From a virus: 25,486 nt of DNA. How positions within the stretch are numbered: the first letter of the stretch is position 1; each line of letters begins with the position of its first letter. Positions 22,007-25,486 of the stretch are shown here, in pieces. The notes under the pieces are model-generated. The model saw nothing but the letters and a program-made list of their open reading frames with translations, did not search any database and was not told the origin of the DNA. The DNA lies in IMG/VR virus record IMGVR_UViG_3300007523_000633, positions 1 through 25,486 of that record. The stretch is one strand, 5' to 3'. A program made the position numbers and the translations under genes.

Positions 22007-22452
22007 TATTTGCCTCTCCCAGTAATACCCTCATTATACAGGTCAATTACCCCAGGTGTCAACTCACAACCTTGCCGATTAATTTGCTCTTTCATTTGTT
22101 CGATGAGATATAGTGTGCCTTGTGTGTCTTCTTTAATAATTTTAGTTTCTGTTTCGATTTTAGTTACAATCTTAACATTTTCTTCTTGTGATTTTTGTTC
22201 AGCTATTTCAATCTTTGCTTGCATTTCAGCAATGCGAGCGCGGTATTCCATTTCAACACCGTAACCACCTTTGAAGTACAATGCCGGGATCAATACCGCT
22301 AGCCCAACTAACCTTAATATCAAGGCCTGTTTACCAGCAAAAGGTATCCACTTGGTTAGGTGTCCTAACACAAATGCACTAGCTCCCCCTATCAAGGCAA
22401 TATTAATTACCCAGACTAGGAAACTATCAGGAATAAAGTTTAATAACCACAT
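22006..22452 (-). CDS. inner-membrane spanin-like protein (Rz-like)
   Basis: 148 residues. Two hydrophobic segments (about 9-30 and 43-61) are followed by a charged coiled coil (about 66-125; AEMQAKIEIAEQKSQEE) and a C-terminal Cys-containing segment (CELTPGVIDLYNEG). Membrane anchor plus long periplasmic coiled coil is the layout of an inner-membrane spanin; two anchors rather than one is unusual. It sits between the endolysin and the Rz1-like lipoprotein. Confidence 0.6.
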   Translation of the reverse strand: MWLLNFIPDSFLVWVINIALIGGASAFVLGHLTKWIPFAGKQALILRLVGLAVLIPALYFKGGYGVEMEYRARIAEMQAKIEIAEQKSQEENVKIVTKIETETKIIKEDTQGTLYLIEQMKEQINRQGCELTPGVIDLYNEGITGRGK

Positions 22453-22453
22453 G

Positions 22454-22918
22454 TTAGGCTATAAGACCTGTTTTATATACAGTTCTGCCATTTTCTTTCA
22501 TTGCCGTTAATGCTAACTTACGATTATCACCGTTAGCTTTATAACTTACATGTACCCATCCTGAGTCTGGAATACCAGGAGTGTAAAATTCTAAGATAAC
22601 TTGATCAAACTCTGTATGGTCTACAATCCATTGTGCCACATCAGCGTTTGCAACTCCAGGGCATTCAATGTCTACTGCTTCGCCATAACAATGTTGACTT
22701 GTGGGCGAGCCACCTACTTTCTCATTGAGTTCTGGGCCTCTGTAACCTGAGTTGATTACTGTTGGTCCAAAGCGTTCACGTACTGGCTGTACTACTTTTT
22801 CAAATAAGGCTTTAGCCGCTTCTAGATGCTGGTCGTTTGGTGTGTTGTCTATATCGTGTCTGAGAGCTGTTTGACTTTTAGTATACTCAGCTAGGGTAAA
22901 GTTTTTTGATAACTGCAT
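22454..22918 (-). CDS. M15-family peptidase endolysin
   Basis: 154 residues, a single peptidase domain of the M15 (D-Ala-D-Ala/L-Ala-D-Glu peptidase) type. The Zn site is complete: S74-x-H76...G79-x-A81-x-D83 (SQHCYGEAVD) and His123 in GWVHVS. INSGYRGPELN (55-65) is the usual strand before it. It has no signal peptide, so it needs a holin to reach the peptidoglycan, matching the small membrane protein just upstream. It cuts peptide cross-links of the cell wall. ATG 22918 with a GAGGA site. Confidence 0.85.
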   Translation of the reverse strand: MQLSKNFTLAEYTKSQTALRHDIDNTPNDQHLEAAKALFEKVVQPVRERFGPTVINSGYRGPELNEKVGGSPTSQHCYGEAVDIECPGVANADVAQWIVDHTEFDQVILEFYTPGIPDSGWVHVSYKANGDNRKLALTAMKENGRTVYKTGLIA

Positions 22919-22929
22919 TTGAATATCCT

Positions 22930-22968
22930 CGTAAATAATTGAAAAAAGAGAGGAGTTTTACTTACCCT
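22930..22968 (-). terminator. weak possible terminator between holin-like and endolysin genes
   Basis: On the minus strand AGAGG, a 12-base loop, then CCTCT followed by C and six T. The short stem overlaps the holin-like gene's end. It is too weak to be sure and may only tune readthrough. Confidence 0.25.
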
Positions 22969-23134
22969 CTTTCTTCCAGATCTGATAACCACCGTAAATA
23001 ATAGCCACATAAGCCGCAATTGACAGTAATGGTTTGAATACAATAGCCACAACACCAATTGCTACTAGTGCTACACCGTTTTGTGAGCTTCTTTCAGCCC
23101 AACGTTTCTTGATCCATACTTTTAATAAATCCAT
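22958..23134 (-). CDS. 58-residue holin-like membrane protein
   Basis: A short gene read in the gap upstream of the endolysin. ATG 23134 with a strong AGGAGA site; TAA 22958-22960. A basic start (MDLLKVWIKKRWAERSS) is followed by a hydrophobic stretch (about 20-52) long enough for one or two membrane helices and a charged tail (WKKEGK). Size, topology and position right before the M15 endolysin fit a holin that forms the lysis hole. A structural membrane protein is the alternative. Confidence 0.65.
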   Translation of the reverse strand: MDLLKVWIKKRWAERSSQNGVALVAIGVVAIVFKPLLSIAAYVAIIYGGYQIWKKEGK

Positions 23135-23145
23135 TTCACGTTCTC

Positions 23146-23706
23146 CTATTTAAGTCCAGCCGCAATACGCAGGCTTTCTGTAAATTCATTTACAGGCGCA
23201 GTAGTTGTTACTTCAACTCCAGCGGATGTTTTTAGTTGATCGATTTCTTCCTGATCCTTCTTGTACCTTTTGTTATAGTCTTCTGAAGTCAATGAGACTG
23301 TAGATGCTAATACCTCTTCAGTTAACTCATATTCAGCTGGATTCCTATAATACTTAAAAGTCCAATCAGTGATTTCTTGTTCTGTCAGATTCATAATGTC
23401 ATTCATCATAGTCATAATCTGTTCAGGTAATTTTTCTGTGCGTTGTAGTTCAACAAATATCAGATAGTCTCCACCTTCTTTTTCGCCCGAGCTAACGTCA
23501 GCATCAAGAACAAAATCAAAGCCTTTTTCAATAAATCCGACCATATCAGCTCCGGCTTCCTTGCCAGTAACTTTAAAGCTGAGTACGCTGACATCAGCGT
23601 CATCGCCCATCTTGCTTTTATATTCGTCAATATGTAGTGACGTATTAACCAGGCGTTTTAAGTCGCCCATTTCTAAATTCTCTCTGAGGATGCGATTAAA
23701 TTTCAT
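23146..23706 (-). CDS. conserved-looking T4-like phage protein
   Basis: 186 residues from ATG 23706 (11-base overlap with the upstream gene). The frame reaches another ATG at 23775, but that would overlap by 80 bases and encode an implausible basic leader without a ribosome-binding site. The product begins MKFNRILRENLE (L-R-E, Glu9; capsid-targeting-like), then GDLKRLVN and HIDEYKSKMGDDADVSVLSFKV, with a folded alpha/beta body and a charged end. I recall similar proteins in marine T4-like phages but no assigned role. Confidence 0.72.
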   Translation of the reverse strand: MKFNRILRENLEMGDLKRLVNTSLHIDEYKSKMGDDADVSVLSFKVTGKEAGADMVGFIEKGFDFVLDADVSSGEKEGGDYLIFVELQRTEKLPEQIMTMMNDIMNLTEQEITDWTFKYYRNPAEYELTEEVLASTVSLTSEDYNKRYKKDQEEIDQLKTSAGVEVTTTAPVNEFTESLRIAAGLK

Positions 23707-24223
23707 TTGCTTGCTCTTCGTCTGGATTAAATTCAGTTGAAGAGTCATTGCCTTCTTCGTAAGCCGCTTCGACATCTTCTAAATCTAAGTTTGCACTTTC
23801 TAACTCTAAACTGCCTTGTTGTATTTCTTGCATTAATTTTTTGGGCATAACTATCTTAACTAACCAAACTGATTTTTTAGCCATCTTTGGCATTTTGGTG
23901 CCTTCTTCAAAATCATCTGGAGATTTAAGTTCCACAGGATACTCAAGTAGATCTTTGCTATAATAAATTTCGCAATCGTAGTCCAATAGTCTTTCACCGC
24001 CCCTGGGATCTGGCATCAGCTTATAGGGCCACATGAATGTGCAGGTTACGAAATATTTCTCATATACAGGTCCTTCCACCAGTTCGCCATCTTTCCAATT
24101 GGCAAAAACATAGAGATCAAGCTCATCTAACACACGCTCAAAATCTAGCAAGCTGGTTAGGGCAGAATCTGTCATGAATATTTCTTTGGTATTGTCTATT
24201 ACATCTGAAATTGGTTTAGCCAT
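23696..24223 (-). CDS. conserved-looking T4-like phage protein
   Basis: 175 residues, no signal peptide or membrane span. The middle (about 40-130) has strands and aromatic residues (YVFANWKDGELVEGPVYEKYFV, split into about two blocks; then RLLDYDCEIYYSKD). The last 40 residues are very acidic. Similar proteins occur in marine T4-like phages, but I know no function. A GATAAATA motif lies 20 bases before the ATG at 24223. The next gene overlaps its end by 11 bases. Confidence 0.72.
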   Translation of the reverse strand: MAKPISDVIDNTKEIFMTDSALTSLLDFERVLDELDLYVFANWKDGELVEGPVYEKYFVTCTFMWPYKLMPDPRGGERLLDYDCEIYYSKDLLEYPVELKSPDDFEEGTKMPKMAKKSVWLVKIVMPKKLMQEIQQGSLELESANLDLEDVEAAYEEGNDSSTEFNPDEEQANEI

Positions 24224-24242
24224 AGTTTCCTACTCTTTTTTA

Positions 24243-24881
24243 TTATTTATCGATTCCACGGTCCTTGTATGACTTAATTCCTTGCCATACCTGCTGATCT
24301 AACCAATGTTCTTGTACGTATTTGACATACTTCTTGTTAGGACCTTCCTCAATAAACTTCATAATGTCTGGGTTATCATGGGCTATAGGAAAATCTAATA
24401 TCTTGCTTAACCATTTTAGGTATCTATCTTTGTACAGGAAGAATGCTTCATGATCTAAATAGTGTACATCACCCAATGTGTCAAAGTAGTCAACAGCAAT
24501 AGGCAATGTTGTTTCTTTGCGTACTCTTTCTTGTTGTAGTGCGTTTACATATTGGTCTCTAACTATGACACATATCTGCACATTAACGCCAAGATCTCGT
24601 GCTACAGACGCCATTTTGTTAATTTTAGGCACCTGTTTTACACCATCGTATACAAAGGGTACACTTACATTAGCTAACCAGTAATCATGCCCTTCAAATT
24701 GGTCTAGAGTTAGTTTATCAGGGTTAACCCAATAGTCAGCAAACGGTTCTTGATCACTAGGAACCCAATACTCATCTAATAGATCTTTCCAACCACCAAC
24801 ATCAGGATGTAGGCTCAGTAGTCTACTAAACAAATGATTGCCTGACCCTTGCGGCCCTGTAATGATTAAGAGTTTCTTCAT
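24243..24881 (-). CDS. sulfotransferase-like P-loop protein, copy 2
   Basis: 212 residues. TGPQGSGNHLFSRLLSLHP (8-26) is a PAPS-binding P-loop variant of the sulfotransferase fold, where the loop binds the 5'-phosphosulfate. ICVIVRDQYVNAL (about 102-114) fits the 3'-phosphate-binding strand (R-D). A GWKDLLDEYW segment follows the loop. It would transfer sulfate from PAPS to a sugar or other acceptor; the acceptor is unknown and several catalytic features are weak, so it may be a related kinase-like P-loop protein. The start overlaps the upstream paralogue (ATGA, 24878-24881). Confidence 0.65.
   Translation of the reverse strand: MKKLLIITGPQGSGNHLFSRLLSLHPDVGGWKDLLDEYWVPSDQEPFADYWVNPDKLTLDQFEGHDYWLANVSVPFVYDGVKQVPKINKMASVARDLGVNVQICVIVRDQYVNALQQERVRKETTLPIAVDYFDTLGDVHYLDHEAFFLYKDRYLKWLSKILDFPIAHDNPDIMKFIEEGPNKKYVKYVQEHWLDQQVWQGIKSYKDRGIDK
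24244..24251 (-). promoter_or_regulatory. candidate T4-type late promoter (GATAAATA)
   Basis: GATAAATA on the minus strand, overlapping the last codons and stop of the sulfotransferase-like gene and 20 bases before the ATG at 24223. Confidence 0.5.
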
Positions 24882-25486
24882 GGTTTCTCTTTAAATGTTA
24901 CACCCAGTCGATTACCCATGTCAAGTTCGTTATGTTCAACAGCATGCACATACTTACGATTGGCATCATCTTCCAACAAGTGTTTGACATTTGAGTCTAC
25001 AGGAATGTTTACATCTAAACTCTTTACATAATCATTCTTGTACATATATAATAATTCATAGCTTAGAAATATGGGGTTATCTATACCACGCAATTGATTT
25101 AATAGCATAGGCAGTGTGCTTTCTTTACGTATTCTTGTTTGTTGTTCATGCAGTATATTTTGGTCTCTCCCAACCACTGCAAACTTAACTTTGACTCCTT
25201 GACGTTCAACAACACGTTTGAATAAATCTAAATTAGGTTCCCATAATGGGTTAACAGTATCATTGGGTATGCCTAACGGAACTGATATTGATGTAAAGTA
25301 GTTGTCGCTTTGTGACCAATCAAATTGACTTAGTAGACTAGGGTCGCGCCAATACTTAGCAAAGGGTTCAGCAGTGCGATGTGCCTCCCAATAGTTTTCC
25401 AATAGAGTTTTCCAGCCAAACACATCTGGATGTTGGCTAAACACTTTTGACCATAAGTGATTACCTGCTCCTTGTGGTCCTGTTAA
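24878..25486 (-). CDS. sulfotransferase-like P-loop protein, copy 1, 5' end outside window
   Basis: 202 codons seen; the frame stays open to the right edge, and the GTG at 25444 is an internal Val, since the P-loop LTGPQGAGNHLWSKVFSQHP begins before it. Probably only a few residues (about 6-8) are missing. It is a paralogue of the following gene: same P-loop, then DVFGWKTLLENYW, EPFAKYW, and VKFAVVGRDQN in the 3'-phosphate-binding position. Tandem copies suggest two related acceptors or a head-to-tail duplication. Substrate unknown. Confidence 0.68.
   Translation of the reverse strand, partial: LTGPQGAGNHLWSKVFSQHPDVFGWKTLLENYWEAHRTAEPFAKYWRDPSLLSQFDWSQSDNYFTSISVPLGIPNDTVNPLWEPNLDLFKRVVERQGVKVKFAVVGRDQNILHEQQTRIRKESTLPMLLNQLRGIDNPIFLSYELLYMYKNDYVKSLDVNIPVDSNVKHLLEDDANRKYVHAVEHNELDMGNRLGVTFKEKP

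Noticed and set aside
23707-23775. ATG 23775 as start of the 186-residue protein
   Set aside because: It would give an 80-base overlap and a basic leader unlike the rest, with no ribosome-binding site; ATG 23706 restores a short overlap and a plausible N-terminus.
1-25486. tRNA genes, CRISPR arrays, insertion sequences, integrase or attachment sites
   Set aside because: I looked for cloverleaf-like GC-rich stretches, regularly spaced repeats and transposase or recombinase motifs and saw none; a tRNA scan would be decisive.

Overview
The window looks like part of the genome of a large T4-like (myovirus-type) marine phage. The evidence is: a near-unidirectional block of small, tightly packed genes joined by ATGA or TAATG overlaps; a complete lysis cassette (holin-like protein, M15 endolysin, membrane and lipoprotein spanin-like genes); a polyglycine adhesin-like protein; repeated copies of a GATAAATA/TATAAATA motif like T4-family late promoters; and many genes of kinds common in marine T4-like phages (SpeD, 2OG-Fe(II) oxygenase-like, HAD nucleotidase-like, NMNAT-like, DnaJ, sulfotransferase-like). 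No capsid, terminase or polymerase gene falls inside, so the phage assignment is inference. The sequence is AT-rich. No tRNA, CRISPR array, transposon or integrase was seen, and no stretch over 300 bases lacks a gene. All 39 genes but one are on the minus strand, so transcription runs right to left.

Right to left: 25486-23146 holds two tandem sulfotransferase-like genes and two conserved phage genes. 23134-20894 is the lysis region with small membrane and lipoprotein genes, closed by a strong hairpin terminator (20830-20857). That terminator carries the -35 box of a promoter for the next operon: a SAM methyltransferase, a class-B DnaJ and a ClpA-type unfoldase. 16804-13296 holds a glycosyltransferase-like protein, an NMNAT-like nucleotidyltransferase, a Dps ferritin and unknown proteins. 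13290-12079 is a hydrophilic unknown protein. At 11409-12082 a divergent promoter pair separates the only plus-strand gene, with a perfect sigma70 promoter, from the adhesin operon.

The left part (9706-1) is an accessory metabolic block: a cupin, a FabF-like ketoacyl-ACP synthase, two tandem fatty-acid desaturases, a 2OG-Fe(II) oxygenase-like protein, a secreted DRGH nuclease, a SpeD-like decarboxylase, a HAD phosphatase, a nucleotidyltransferase, and a secreted SoxYZ-like carrier lying between two paralogues of an unknown GTRWCT-motif protein.

Three points stand out. (1) The SoxYZ-like carrier belongs to a family associated with quinoprotein (PQQ) dehydrogenases, which suggests a host with methanol/alcohol oxidation, and the FabF plus desaturases suggest remodelling of host lipids. 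(2) At least seven proteins begin with a short peptide resembling the T4 capsid-targeting sequence, with an [L/I]xE site whose Glu falls at residues 8-10; they may be packaged in the head and injected. (3) The phage carries a full ClpA with a ClpP-docking-like IGF loop next to a DnaJ, suggesting capture of host proteolysis. Coordinates of several genes were trimmed from longer open frames with TTG, GTG or poorly supported starts, and five short genes (36-58 codons) were added by reading the gaps.
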